A DNA stretch of 64,000 nucleotides from Hyphomicrobium zavarzinii ATCC 27496 (GTDB lineage: Bacteria > Pseudomonadota > Alphaproteobacteria > Rhizobiales > Hyphomicrobiaceae), in the NCBI RefSeq assembly GCF_000383415.1, contig NZ_KB911256.1:535076-599075 (forward strand), written 5' to 3'. Of the stretch, positions 17,554-25,669 are shown in pieces. The notes below the pieces were generated by a model. The model was not told where the DNA came from. It was given only the letters and a program-made list of their open reading frames with translations, and searched no databases. Every line of letters begins with the position of its first letter. Position 1 is the first letter of the stretch. Made by a program: the position numbers and the translations under genes.

Positions 17554-19740
17554 CTAGCCGTCCGAACGTCCCCCGCTCGGAGAGCCCGGTTGCCGCGCCG
17601 CCATGCGGGCCCGGTTCAGATCCTCCTCCAGCCTCAATGCCGCTTTCTCTTCGCCAAGGCGCGCGCGATAGATCTGGATGTTGGCCAGAACCTTCGCCAC
17701 GTATTCGCGCGTCTCCTGGATCGGAATGCGCTCGATCCAGTCGATGGGATCGACCTTCGGATTGCGCGGATCGCCGAACTCGCGGATCCACTGCCGGGCG
17801 CGTCCCGGCCCCGCGTTATAGCCCGCGAGCGTCAGGATATAGGACCCCGAAAACTCCTCCATGCGATCGCCCACATAGGCCGAGGCCAGCATCGCATTGT
17901 AGGAGGGGTCGGAGAGAAGCCGGTTGATGTCGCACTTGATCTTGTAGTCGCGGCAAACGTGCTTCGCGGTCACGGTCATCACCTGCAACAGGCCCTTGGC
18001 GCCGGCGCCCGAGACGATCAGCGTGTTGAATTCGGTCTCCTGCCGCGCAAGGCCCAGCAGGAACGCCGTCTCCGGCGGTTTCCTGAGTGGCTTGTAGGCC
18101 GGGAAGGGATGAACCGGGTAGGCGTAGTAGTAGAGATTCTGGCCGCGCGCGATTGCGGCCTTCGCCGCGCGCACCGCCGACTGCGTGTCGCCGATTGCCT
18201 CCGCCAGATGCGCGACCATTGCGCTCTCGGCCTCCGTCTTCACGTATTGGCGAAGCTGCACGATGAACAGGCGCGGGATGCTGACATCGAGCCCGGCGTT
18301 CTTGGCGATCACGACAGCCTTCGCAGCGTCGATATTGACGAACGCGTTGATCTGATCGGCGGTCGGCTCGGCGGGCGGCGAGGTGGTGATCGCGAGCCGC
18401 CCCGGCTCGAGCTTCTGTCGCGCGAGCAGGGCGTGGAAGGTGTCGGGATCCGCGAGCGCCTGGCGGTAGTATTCGTCCGCGGCCGCCTTGTCGCCCCGGG
18501 CTTCCGCCGCGCGCCCCAGCCAGTAGCGCGCTTTCGCGCGGCTCAGCGGGCCATCCGCCGCCTTGTTCATCACCTGGAAATGACGCTCGGCCGTCTTTGG
18601 ATCCTTGAGGTAGCGCAGCGCCAGCCAGCCCGCCATGAACGACTGGTCCTTGAGCGGGTTTGCGCTCAGCGGCCCCGCTTCGCGGACGAGCTCGTAAGCG
18701 AGCTTCGGCTTGTTTGCCTTGAGCGCCTCGTAGGCATTGGCGCGCCGTTCGAGCCACCAGTCGTCGGGCGAGACGATCAGCGCTTCCTCCGTCGGTGCGC
18801 CGAGCAGAACCTTCGAAGCTTCCTCGCTGTTGCCCGACCGGCGCAGCGCCTGGATGCGATGGAACACGAGTCCCCAATCCGGCACCCGCTCGGCCGGCAG
18901 GCCCTCGATCCCCTTTTTCGCGCCGTTCGAGCCGAGGAAGACGGCGAGCCGTGCTTCCGCTTTCTTTTGCTCGCCCGCCGGCAGCAGCGGAATGACCCGG
19001 CGCACGATGGCAGCGCGCGCAGTCTTCTCGCTCGCCCACCGCATGTCGTCCATCAACAGCCGGTCGAGGCGCCATTTGTGATCGGCGACCGTGAGCAAGG
19101 CGCCGAAGCGCGTCAGAAATCCGGCTTCGAGGCTCGCGGGCAGCATCTTCTCGCGCCAAGCCTTCGCTGCGAGCCGGCGGGCCTCGTCGCTGTTGCCTTC
19201 GGCCAGATAGGCGGAGGCCAGCGCCGCGAAGCCGACGCCGCTCTGAGGCTCCCGTCCGTTGAAGTAGGATTTGATCTCGCCCGAGCTGCCGCCCTGGGTG
19301 AAGAGGATCTCTTCGAGCTTCTGGTTGAGGGTGGTGCGGTCGGGCCAGGCCGGATTGGCTTCCAGGAAGGCGCGATACTCTTCCGGCCGTCCGAGGCCTT
19401 TGCGCAGGCGGAACCAGTCCACCAGCTTCCGCGCCACCGGATCCTCGATCTGTCCCTTGATCGCGTTGGCCTTGTCGGCGTCACCCTGGCCGGCGGCAAT
19501 TGCCTTCACGGCCTCGCGCAGGCTCTGGGCATCCGCAGCGCTCAGCGTGTAGGAGCGGAGCGGCGCGATAGCCGCATCGAGCCGCGCCGTGTGCTCCCGC
19601 TCCGGCTTAGAGGGCTTGGCGGGCTTCGGCATCTCCGGATGAGCGGCGGCCGGTGTGGCCGCGGCCGTTTTGGGGTCGGCCTGCACGGGGGCCGTGGCGG
19701 CCGTCAGGCTCAATGCAAGAAGGAGCGGAAGCCCGGCCAT
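17554..19740 (-). CDS. slt: soluble lytic murein transglycosylase
   Basis: This periplasmic enzyme cleaves peptidoglycan glycan strands to 1,6-anhydro ends. The protein is about 728 residues. A signal peptide (MAGLPLLLALSLTAATAPVQA) comes first. A long alpha-superhelical region with TPR-like helices follows to about residue 500. The C-terminal SLT domain has the catalytic Glu at about E568 (LARQETEFN), then SGAGAKGLLQVM and the AGYNAGPGRARQWI block. The frame is open to a TTG at 19845, but ATG 19740 gives a normal signal peptide and is preferred. A second transglycosylase, MltB-type, is encoded at 46500. Confidence 0.92.
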   Translation of the reverse strand: MAGLPLLLALSLTAATAPVQADPKTAAATPAAAHPEMPKPAKPSKPEREHTARLDAAIAPLRSYTLSAADAQSLREAVKAIAAGQGDADKANAIKGQIEDPVARKLVDWFRLRKGLGRPEEYRAFLEANPAWPDRTTLNQKLEEILFTQGGSSGEIKSYFNGREPQSGVGFAALASAYLAEGNSDEARRLAAKAWREKMLPASLEAGFLTRFGALLTVADHKWRLDRLLMDDMRWASEKTARAAIVRRVIPLLPAGEQKKAEARLAVFLGSNGAKKGIEGLPAERVPDWGLVFHRIQALRRSGNSEEASKVLLGAPTEEALIVSPDDWWLERRANAYEALKANKPKLAYELVREAGPLSANPLKDQSFMAGWLALRYLKDPKTAERHFQVMNKAADGPLSRAKARYWLGRAAEARGDKAAADEYYRQALADPDTFHALLARQKLEPGRLAITTSPPAEPTADQINAFVNIDAAKAVVIAKNAGLDVSIPRLFIVQLRQYVKTEAESAMVAHLAEAIGDTQSAVRAAKAAIARGQNLYYYAYPVHPFPAYKPLRKPPETAFLLGLARQETEFNTLIVSGAGAKGLLQVMTVTAKHVCRDYKIKCDINRLLSDPSYNAMLASAYVGDRMEEFSGSYILTLAGYNAGPGRARQWIREFGDPRNPKVDPIDWIERIPIQETREYVAKVLANIQIYRARLGEEKAALRLEEDLNRARMAARQPGSPSGGRSDG

Positions 19741-20153
19741 CGCTGTGCCCGTGCCGCCCCCCAGGTATTTGAGCCCGGATATCCAGTTTGAGGTTCGTCC
19801 CGTCACGCTTATCCTCGCCGCGGCGCGGGAAATGCGCCGGTTCAATCCAAGAGTGATAGGCAGTTGCAGCCCCTTTTTGGCCCGTTCATGGCATTAGTAT
19901 AGCGAACGCGGCCCCACCACCAACCGGACGCCACTTGGCTTGCAGGCTGCCGCCTGAGCGCATAATGTCCACCATCCCAGCCGCAAGGGGCCGTGGCCGA
20001 GACGGGCGATCCGGGGAGAGGGTACAAATTCGAGCGCGTGCGTTCAAGGTATCCCCCGCTTCGCACAGGGGCGTACGGCTGCGGCAAGACCAATACGAAC
20101 GCGATCGGCGCGCCTGCCGCGACCGTTGCTAGCGAAGGACATCGAGAGAGCGC
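19741..20153. other. intergenic region between divergent slt and dapA
   Basis: These 413 bases separate two divergent genes and should hold both promoters. If slt really starts at the upstream TTG, its coding part would extend to 19845. I see no RNA gene, repeat or clear operator. The segment 19880-20120 is GC-rich with no convincing coding frame. Confidence 0.5.
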
Positions 20154-21044
20154 ATGTTCAAGGGCTCCATCACGGCGTTGATCACGCCGTTCAAGAACGG
20201 CCTTGTAGACGAGGAGGCTCTGCGCCGCTTTGTCGATTGGCAGATTACCGAGGGTACGCACGGCTTGGTCCCGACGGGAACCACCGGTGAGAGCCCCACT
20301 TTGAATTTCGACGAGCATAAGAGGGTGATCGATATCACCATCGAGGCGGCGCGGGGACGCGTCCCGGTGATCGCGGGCACGGGCTCGAACTCGACGGACG
20401 AGGCGATCGAATTGTCCACCCATGCCGAGAAGGCAGGTGCGGATGCGATCCTGATCGTGAACCCCTACTACAACAAGCCCACGCAGGAAGGCCTCTACCA
20501 GCACTTCAAGGCCATCAACGATCGCGTCGGCATTCCGATCGTGATCTACAACATTCCCGGCCGCACCAACGTCGACATGTCGGTATCGACTATGGCGCGC
20601 GTGTACGAGCTGAAGAACGTCGTCGGCGTGAAGGATGCCACCGCCAACCTCGCGCGCGTCTCCCAGCAGCGTGCCGCAATGGGTCCCGAGTTCAACCAGC
20701 TTTCCGGCGAGGACGCGACCGCGCTGGCCTTCACCGCGCACGGCGGCCATGGCTGCATTTCGGTTGCCTCGAACATCGCGCCGCGCCTCTGCGCCGAGTT
20801 CCAGAACATGCTGATGAAGGGCGATTTCGCGGGCGCCCTGAAGATGCAGGACCGGCTGATGCCGCTGTTCGACGTGATGTTCGTCGAGACCAACCCGGGT
20901 CCGGTGAAGTATGCGGCCTCGCGCCTGGGCATCTGCTCGGCCGAGATGCGCCTGCCCCTGACGCCGGTCTCGGAGCAGACGAAGAAGGCAGTGGATGCGG
21001 TGCTGATCAAGGTCGGTTTGCTGCAGGCCGCTGCCGCCGAATAG
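20154..21044 (+). CDS. dapA: 4-hydroxy-tetrahydrodipicolinate synthase
   Basis: DapA condenses pyruvate with aspartate semialdehyde, the first step towards lysine and meso-diaminopimelate. The Schiff-base lysine is K160 (VVGVKDAT). The active-site Tyr is Y132 (IYNIPGRT) and the Thr is in GTTGESPTL near residue 43. Length is 296 residues, normal for the family. ATG 20154 begins with the typical [13 protein letters not shown]. It is followed after 19 bases by smpB, and the dapA-smpB order is common in Alphaproteobacteria. Confidence 0.96.
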   Translation: MFKGSITALITPFKNGLVDEEALRRFVDWQITEGTHGLVPTGTTGESPTLNFDEHKRVIDITIEAARGRVPVIAGTGSNSTDEAIELSTHAEKAGADAILIVNPYYNKPTQEGLYQHFKAINDRVGIPIVIYNIPGRTNVDMSVSTMARVYELKNVVGVKDATANLARVSQQRAAMGPEFNQLSGEDATALAFTAHGGHGCISVASNIAPRLCAEFQNMLMKGDFAGALKMQDRLMPLFDVMFVETNPGPVKYAASRLGICSAEMRLPLTPVSEQTKKAVDAVLIKVGLLQAAAAE

Positions 21045-21063
21045 CCGAGCGCAGGAAAGAACA

Positions 21064-21543
21064 ATGTCGGCCAAGAAGGACGACGGCCGCCGGCTCGTGG
21101 CAGAGAACCGGAAGGCCCGCCACGAGTATTTCATCTCCGATTCCTACGAGGCCGGCATCGAGCTGAAGGGCACCGAGGTGAAGAGCCTGCGTTCGGGCCA
21201 GGCCAACATTGCGGAAAGCTACGCGTCCTTCGAGGACGACGGCAGCTTCTGCCTGATCAACGCGTACATCCCCGAATATCAGGACGCGGGCCGCTTCTTT
21301 CAGCATGAGCCGCGCCGCAAGCGCCGGCTTCTCCTGCACAAGAGCGAGCTCGCGAAGCTGCTAAACGCCGTCGACCGCAAGGGGATGACCATCGTTCCCC
21401 TGGAGCTCTATTTCAACGCACGCGGCCGTGCGAAGCTGAAGCTCGCGCTCGCCGAGGGCAAGAAGCTGCACGACAAGCGCGAGACCGCCGCCAAGCGTGA
21501 TTGGAACCGGCAGAAGGCCCGCATCATGCGGGAAAAGGGCTGA
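21064..21543 (+). CDS. smpB: SsrA-binding protein SmpB
   Basis: SmpB binds tmRNA (SsrA) and is required for trans-translation, which rescues stalled ribosomes and tags their products for proteolysis. At 159 residues it has the family blocks [29 protein letters not shown] and the basic C-terminal tail [20 protein letters not shown], which enters the ribosome. It is in an operon-like run with dapA (19-base gap) and the peroxiredoxin-like gene, whose ATG shares a base with the smpB stop (TGATG). Confidence 0.96.
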   Translation: MSAKKDDGRRLVAENRKARHEYFISDSYEAGIELKGTEVKSLRSGQANIAESYASFEDDGSFCLINAYIPEYQDAGRFFQHEPRRKRRLLLHKSELAKLLNAVDRKGMTIVPLELYFNARGRAKLKLALAEGKKLHDKRETAAKRDWNRQKARIMREKG

Positions 21544-22118
21544 TGGCTGAGGCCGCAGGCTTGCCAGGCATCGATTGGTCCAAGCTGCCGCCTCCGGTGG
21601 ACGACGGTGGGGCCAGCCATCTCGCCGGAGCCCGCCTCGCGCGCGTCGCGCTTCCCTCGACATCCGGCGGCGAGATCACTCTTGCCGACATGGCGGGGCG
21701 AACAGTCGTCTTTGCCTATCCCATGACGGCGACACCGGGCGTCCCGCTTCCCGACGGCTGGGACGGCATTCCGGGCGCGCGCGGATGCACCCCGCAGGCC
21801 TGTGCCTTTCGCGATCTGCACGAGGAGCTGAAACGCGCGGGCGCCTCCGCCGTGTTCGGCCTGTCCACCCAGACCGTGGCCGAGCAGAAAGAGGCGGCCG
21901 AGCGCCTGCATCTTCCGTTCCCGCTGCTCTCGGACGACGCGCTGGCGCTGACGCGTGCCATGATGCTCCCGACAATGGAGGTCGAAGGCAAAGCGATGAT
22001 CCGGCGCATGTCTCTGATCGTCGATGACGGCGTCATTTCGCGCGTGTTCTACCCCGTATTCCCGCCGGACCGGAACGCGGGCGACGTTCTCGCCTGGCTC
22101 GCGGCCAACCCGAAATGA
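21543..22118 (+). CDS. peroxiredoxin-like protein, cysteines present (first of tandem pair)
   Basis: This 191-residue thioredoxin-fold protein is related to the PrxQ/AhpC-TSA families. The normal PrxQ block TPGCTxEAC is split here. TPG occurs at residues 64-66, followed by an insertion of about 14 residues, then GCTPQACAFRD with C82 (expected peroxidatic) and C87 (expected resolving). AVFGLSTQT and LPFPLLSD are typical peroxiredoxin strands. The gene overlaps the smpB stop by one base and the next gene by four bases, so all are probably co-translated. Peroxidase activity is expected from the retained cysteines but not proven. Confidence 0.8.
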   Translation: MAEAAGLPGIDWSKLPPPVDDGGASHLAGARLARVALPSTSGGEITLADMAGRTVVFAYPMTATPGVPLPDGWDGIPGARGCTPQACAFRDLHEELKRAGASAVFGLSTQTVAEQKEAAERLHLPFPLLSDDALALTRAMMLPTMEVEGKAMIRRMSLIVDDGVISRVFYPVFPPDRNAGDVLAWLAANPK

Positions 22119-22660
22119 CGGCACCCTGGCCCTATCCCGCGCCCGACGGCGATGAGGGCGCCCGCCATCTCGCAGCCGGTCTCGCGCTGCCGAGCCTGCC
22201 GCTGCCCGCGACTGACGGAACGGCCGTCGATCTCGCACAGCTCGGCGGGCGCACTGTCCTGTTCGTCTATCCCTGGACCGGCCGTCCCGGCCTCCCTAAT
22301 CCGCCTCACTGGGACGACATCAAGGGTGCTCACGGCTCGACGCCGGAAGCCGAGGGGTTCCGTGATTGTTGGCAGGATTTCCGTTCCGCCGGTTTCGGAG
22401 TGCTGGGCCTCAGCGGACAGACGACAGCCGATCAGCAGGAGTTCGCGGCGCGCGTGGGCCTGCCGTTTCCCTTGCTGTCGGATGCATCCGGCGCACTGCG
22501 CGAAGCGCTTCGTCTGCCGGTGTTCGAGACGGGTGGCGTGACCTACTTGAAGCGGCTCACGCTTGTCCTGCGCGACGGAAGGATCGAGCGCACGATCTAT
22601 CCCGTGCACCCGCCACATACACACGCCGGTGACCTGCTCGCGGTGCTGGACGTCCGGTAG
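22115..22660 (+). CDS. peroxiredoxin-like paralogue lacking both catalytic cysteines
   Basis: This 181-residue protein is homologous along its length to the gene just upstream. Matching blocks are DLAQLGGRTVLFVYP against the first copy's DMAGRTVVFAYP, VLGLSGQTTADQQEFA, LPFPLLSD and IYPVHPP. The peroxidatic position is Ser (S75, in HGSTPEAEGF) and the resolving position is Glu (E80). One other cysteine, C85, is nearby. The start ATGA overlaps the preceding stop by four bases. I infer a tandem duplication followed by loss of peroxidase chemistry, perhaps leaving a regulatory or partner subunit. Confidence 0.8.
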   Translation: MTAPWPYPAPDGDEGARHLAAGLALPSLPLPATDGTAVDLAQLGGRTVLFVYPWTGRPGLPNPPHWDDIKGAHGSTPEAEGFRDCWQDFRSAGFGVLGLSGQTTADQQEFAARVGLPFPLLSDASGALREALRLPVFETGGVTYLKRLTLVLRDGRIERTIYPVHPPHTHAGDLLAVLDVR

Positions 22661-22726
22661 CGGCGGACGAGAGGGGCTTGTTGCGCTTCAGCGAGCGAAA
22701 CTCGCATCCCCTACTGCCTACTGCCT

Positions 22727-23146
22727 CTAAAGCACGTCGCTTTCGATATCGCCTGCCGAGAAGCCGAGCTTCTCGAGGCCCTCTTCGAGATAATCCGAAA
22801 GCAAAGGCAGCCCGAGCAGATAGCTCGCCGTCGAATTCACCTTCTCGGCCCGCGCGGTCTCGACGGCCTCTTCCAGCTCTTCCGCCTCGAACGTGCCGCG
22901 CCCGATCCAGGCCAGCGCCACCAGGTTCGCCTGCTCGTCGTCGTTCAGCGCATCGATGAAGCCCGCAAACTCCGCGAGAGTGGGATCAGATGCGAAATCT
23001 TCGAGAATGGCGCTCGGGTCCTCGTCGGCATCGCCCTCTTCGGTGGAGGCGTTCCAGGCCCCCACTTTGGCATCCAGCTCGCGTGCCTTGATGATGACGT
23101 GCGCCACCTTCTCGGGTGCAATTTCAAGCGATGCTTTGGCTGCCAT
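22727..23146 (-). CDS. DUF3775-like conserved protein
   Basis: The product is a small acidic soluble protein of 139 residues with no enzymatic motif. The sequence has ILEDFASDPTLAEFAGFIDAL followed by NDDEQANLVALAWIGRG and a C-terminal PLLSDYLEEGLEKLG, which matches my memory of the DUF3775 family common in Hyphomicrobiales. ATG 23146 (MAAKASLEIAPEKV) is chosen over an upstream start nine codons earlier because it fits family N-termini. Function is unknown. It is convergent with the peroxiredoxin-like pair. Confidence 0.75.
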   Translation of the reverse strand: MAAKASLEIAPEKVAHVIIKARELDAKVGAWNASTEEGDADEDPSAILEDFASDPTLAEFAGFIDALNDDEQANLVALAWIGRGTFEAEELEEAVETARAEKVNSTASYLLGLPLLSDYLEEGLEKLGFSAGDIESDVL

Positions 23147-23246
23147 AGAGCGTGTCTCCCGGTCTCTCCGCATGTGACCGGCGCGATGATAAGCGTTGAG
23201 CGCCCGGCGTTGAAGGGGGAGACGCGCAGGAAAGCGGCCGCGGCAG

Positions 23247-23918
23247 CTACGGAAGCTCGTCGAGAAAATGTCGCACGTCCCGGAAGACGGCGTGGAACAT
23301 CTCGGTGGTGAGCCGGCCCGTGTTGGTATTGAGCCGCGAGCAGTGGAGGCTGTCGAAGATGGTCAGCGTACCCGCCTGATGGCGTGCGCCGTGCCGAAAC
23401 GCGAACTGCGATTTGCGGAGGCCAAGCGTGGAAAGGGTCTGGTCGTGGGCGACCCGGCCGAGCACCACCAGCGCTTTGAGCTTCGGAAGTGCGGCGAGCC
23501 GGGCAGAGAAGTAGCCGCGGCAGGTGTGGATTTCCTCCGGCAGCGGCTTGTTCCCAGGCGGCACGCAGCGCACCGCGTTCGTGATCATGCAATCGACGAG
23601 GCGAAGCCCGTCGTTGGGATCGGCCCGATAGGTGCCGCGCGCGAAGCCGAAGGCGAGAAGCGTCGAATAAAGAAGATCGCCTGCATAGTCCCCGGTGAAG
23701 GGGCGTCCGGTGCGATTGGCCCCCCGCAGCCCCGGCGCGAGACCGACGACCAGCAGACGTGCGTCAGCGTTGCCGAACGAGGGCACCGCGCCGTTGAACC
23801 ACGAGGGCTGCGCCTGGGCGGCCTCGTTGCGGAACGCCACGAGCCTCGGGCACCGCGGACAGTCGCGGGGCGCCTCGGGAGTATAGTCGGGGAGCGTGGG
23901 AGAAGAGGGGCGGGCCAT
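23247..23918 (-). CDS. uracil-DNA glycosylase, family 5 (UdgB type)
   Basis: The enzyme removes uracil and other deaminated bases from DNA in base-excision repair. The 223-residue protein has the family 5 motif GLAPGLRGANRTGRPFTGDY near residue 60. The second motif is LHCSRLNTNTGRLT near residue 195. Cysteines at the N-terminus (DCPRCPRL) and further on can hold the [4Fe-4S] cluster typical of the family. It lies between DUF3775 and NYN protein genes on the same strand, with gaps of about 100 bases. Confidence 0.87.
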   Translation of the reverse strand: MARPSSPTLPDYTPEAPRDCPRCPRLVAFRNEAAQAQPSWFNGAVPSFGNADARLLVVGLAPGLRGANRTGRPFTGDYAGDLLYSTLLAFGFARGTYRADPNDGLRLVDCMITNAVRCVPPGNKPLPEEIHTCRGYFSARLAALPKLKALVVLGRVAHDQTLSTLGLRKSQFAFRHGARHQAGTLTIFDSLHCSRLNTNTGRLTTEMFHAVFRDVRHFLDELP

Positions 23919-24037
23919 GGCCGGGTTCGTGAGTGCCGGAGTAACGAGCTGAGTGGCCCTGGATGGCTGGCAGGAAGCACGCGGCGAGCGGAAGCCTGTG
24001 GCTCTCCGCTCGCCGTATGCCGGATACCCGCTGCCGG

Positions 24038-24679
24038 TTAGACCTCTTCCTGCGAAACGTCGTCGTTGTCGTGATAGGCGTGGGTCTCGCGACGGCTCTG
24101 CCCCAGGCCACGGCCCGAGGATGAGCGCGATTCGCGGCTCACACGCGCGGACGCGTCCCGCCCGATGAGCTGTTCGAGGTCGGCAAGGTCGATGAACTGG
24201 TCTGCTTGGCGCCGCAACTCGTCGGCGACCATGGCCGGCTGGGTCTGCAGCGTCGAAACGACGCTGACCCGCTTGCCCTTCTGCTGAAGAGCCGCCACCA
24301 GGCCGCGGAAATCGCCGTCGCCCGAGAACAGAACGATGTGGTCAAGCGTATCGGCGAGCCGCATGGCGTCCACGGCCAGCTCGATGTCCATGTTGCCCTT
24401 CACCTTGCGGCGGCCCGAGGCGTCGGTGAACTCCTTCGTCGGCTTCGTGACCATGGTGAAGCCGTTGTAGTCGAGCCAATCGATCAGAGGACGAATCGAG
24501 GAGTACTCCTGATCCTCCGACAGGGCGGTATAATAGAGTGCTCTCACCAAGTGGGCCTTCTGACGGAAGAGCGCGAGCAGGCGCTTGTAGTCGACGTCGA
24601 ATCCCAAGGCTTTGGAAGTGGCGTAAAGATTGGCCCCATCAATGAAAAGAGCAACGCGTTCGCCTTGATAAAAGTGCAT
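24038..24679 (-). CDS. NYN domain (LabA/DUF88-type) PIN-like protein
   Basis: The 213-residue protein has an N-terminal PIN-like NYN fold expected to be a metal-dependent RNase. Acidic residues are visible in ALFIDGANLYAT (D14), in GNMDIELAVDAMRLA and in LFSGDGDFRGLV. The C-terminal 40 residues are basic and Ser/Arg-rich and end with an acidic tail, suggesting RNA contact or disorder. The family is widespread in Alphaproteobacteria with poorly known targets. The gene is divergent from rpoZ across a 444-base gap. Confidence 0.85.
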   Translation of the reverse strand: MHFYQGERVALFIDGANLYATSKALGFDVDYKRLLALFRQKAHLVRALYYTALSEDQEYSSIRPLIDWLDYNGFTMVTKPTKEFTDASGRRKVKGNMDIELAVDAMRLADTLDHIVLFSGDGDFRGLVAALQQKGKRVSVVSTLQTQPAMVADELRRQADQFIDLADLEQLIGRDASARVSRESRSSSGRGLGQSRRETHAYHDNDDVSQEEV

Positions 24680-25123
24680 TTCTTATGTTCCTTGAACGGA
24701 CCAGGCGCCCACAGCGTCCGCTGCGCGCCGGCAAAAGCGAGACTGCGCCATCCAGTCTAGCTCACGAGAGCGGATCATCATCGACGATCGGAAGACTAAG
24801 CGCAATCTGTCACGAATGACATTGGGCAGGCGGAAAAAATTGCCCCACCCGACGAACACCTGCCGCGCCAAGTTCGCGCACAGTGTTTAGTTTCTTTATG
24901 CTACTTCTAGATGGGGTGCGTGCGCGCGTTTGCAATTGATTAATTCGCATTTTGTATCCGCAAGGGGCGTTCGCGGTCCGTATCTCTGGCCGCCGACTTG
25001 CGAGCCTGCCGATTTCATGTCACTTAAGCGGGCTGGAGCGGCGCGCCGGACCCTGTTAAGGATCCTGGCAGCTATCGGATTTCATTCCGCATCATGAGCA
25101 AGACGAGAGAGGGGTGCTAGCGA
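24680..25123. other. long intergenic region between divergent NYN gene and rpoZ
   Basis: This is a 444-base gap with no convincing coding frame. Bases about 24885-24960 are distinctly AT-rich for this genome (contains TTAGTTTCTTTATGC and TTGATTAATTCGCATTTTG), as expected for promoters of both genes. I found no terminator-like hairpin that would mark an RNA gene. The rpoZ start is preceded by GAGAGAGGGG. Confidence 0.45.
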
Positions 25124-25552
25124 ATGGCACGCGTCACAGTCGAGGATTGCGTCGACAAGGTTCCGAACCGGTTTGAGCTGGTTCTTCTGGCGGCTCATCG
25201 GGCCCGGTCGATTGCCAACGGCAGCGCAATCACCGTCGACCCCGACAACGACAAGAACCCGGTGGTGGCGCTTCGCGAGATCGCCGAGCGGACTATTCCG
25301 CCGGAGGACATGCGCGAGTCTCTGATCCACTCGATCCAGAAGAACGTCGAGGTCGACGAGCCGGAAGCGGCCGCGGCACCCGTTCTGCCGCAGGAGCGCC
25401 GCAGCCCGATCCTTGGCCGCGACGACCAGTCCGCGGATACCCAGGTCGACGTGCTCACCGAGGAGCAGCTTCTGCGCGGCCTTGAAAGCATGACCCCGTC
25501 CGAGCCGTCCTCCAACGGCGGCAGCGGCGGTCCCCGCGAGCGCGGCCGCTAA
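25124..25552 (+). CDS. rpoZ: RNA polymerase omega subunit
   Basis: Omega stabilises RNA polymerase assembly and contributes to the (p)ppGpp response in many bacteria. The first 60 residues carry the conserved [23 protein letters not shown] and [11 protein letters not shown] blocks. At 142 residues it is longer than the E. coli protein, with a disordered C-terminal tail ending in a Gly/Ser-rich stretch, as in other Alphaproteobacteria. It is followed by a hairpin at 25603 and then rsh, the usual rpoZ-rsh neighbourhood. Confidence 0.95.
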   Translation: MARVTVEDCVDKVPNRFELVLLAAHRARSIANGSAITVDPDNDKNPVVALREIAERTIPPEDMRESLIHSIQKNVEVDEPEAAAAPVLPQERRSPILGRDDQSADTQVDVLTEEQLLRGLESMTPSEPSSNGGSGGPRERGR

Positions 25553-25602
25553 AACCGCATCGCGGGCATATCGCTCGACCACCGATGTGAGTGGCTCTCT
25601 TC

Positions 25603-25642
25603 AGGGCGCCCGGGTCCGGTTCGACGGACCTGAGGGCGCCCT
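25603..25642 (+). terminator. hairpin between rpoZ and rsh
   Basis: AGGGCGCC at 25603-25610 pairs with GGCGCCCT at 25635-25642, and inner bases GGGTCCG / CGGACC extend the stem. No T-run follows (CTTCGACG), so it may be an attenuator or processing hairpin rather than a full terminator. Confidence 0.5.
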
Positions 25643-25669
25643 CTTCGACGCCGGGAGTGTGTGCGGCCC

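Noticed and set aside
16621..19791. A 1056-codon open frame on the plus strand
   Set aside because: It runs antiparallel to the slt and hydrolase genes, both with clear catalytic motifs. The frame is an artefact of GC-rich codon use and encodes low-complexity Arg/His/Leu sequence.
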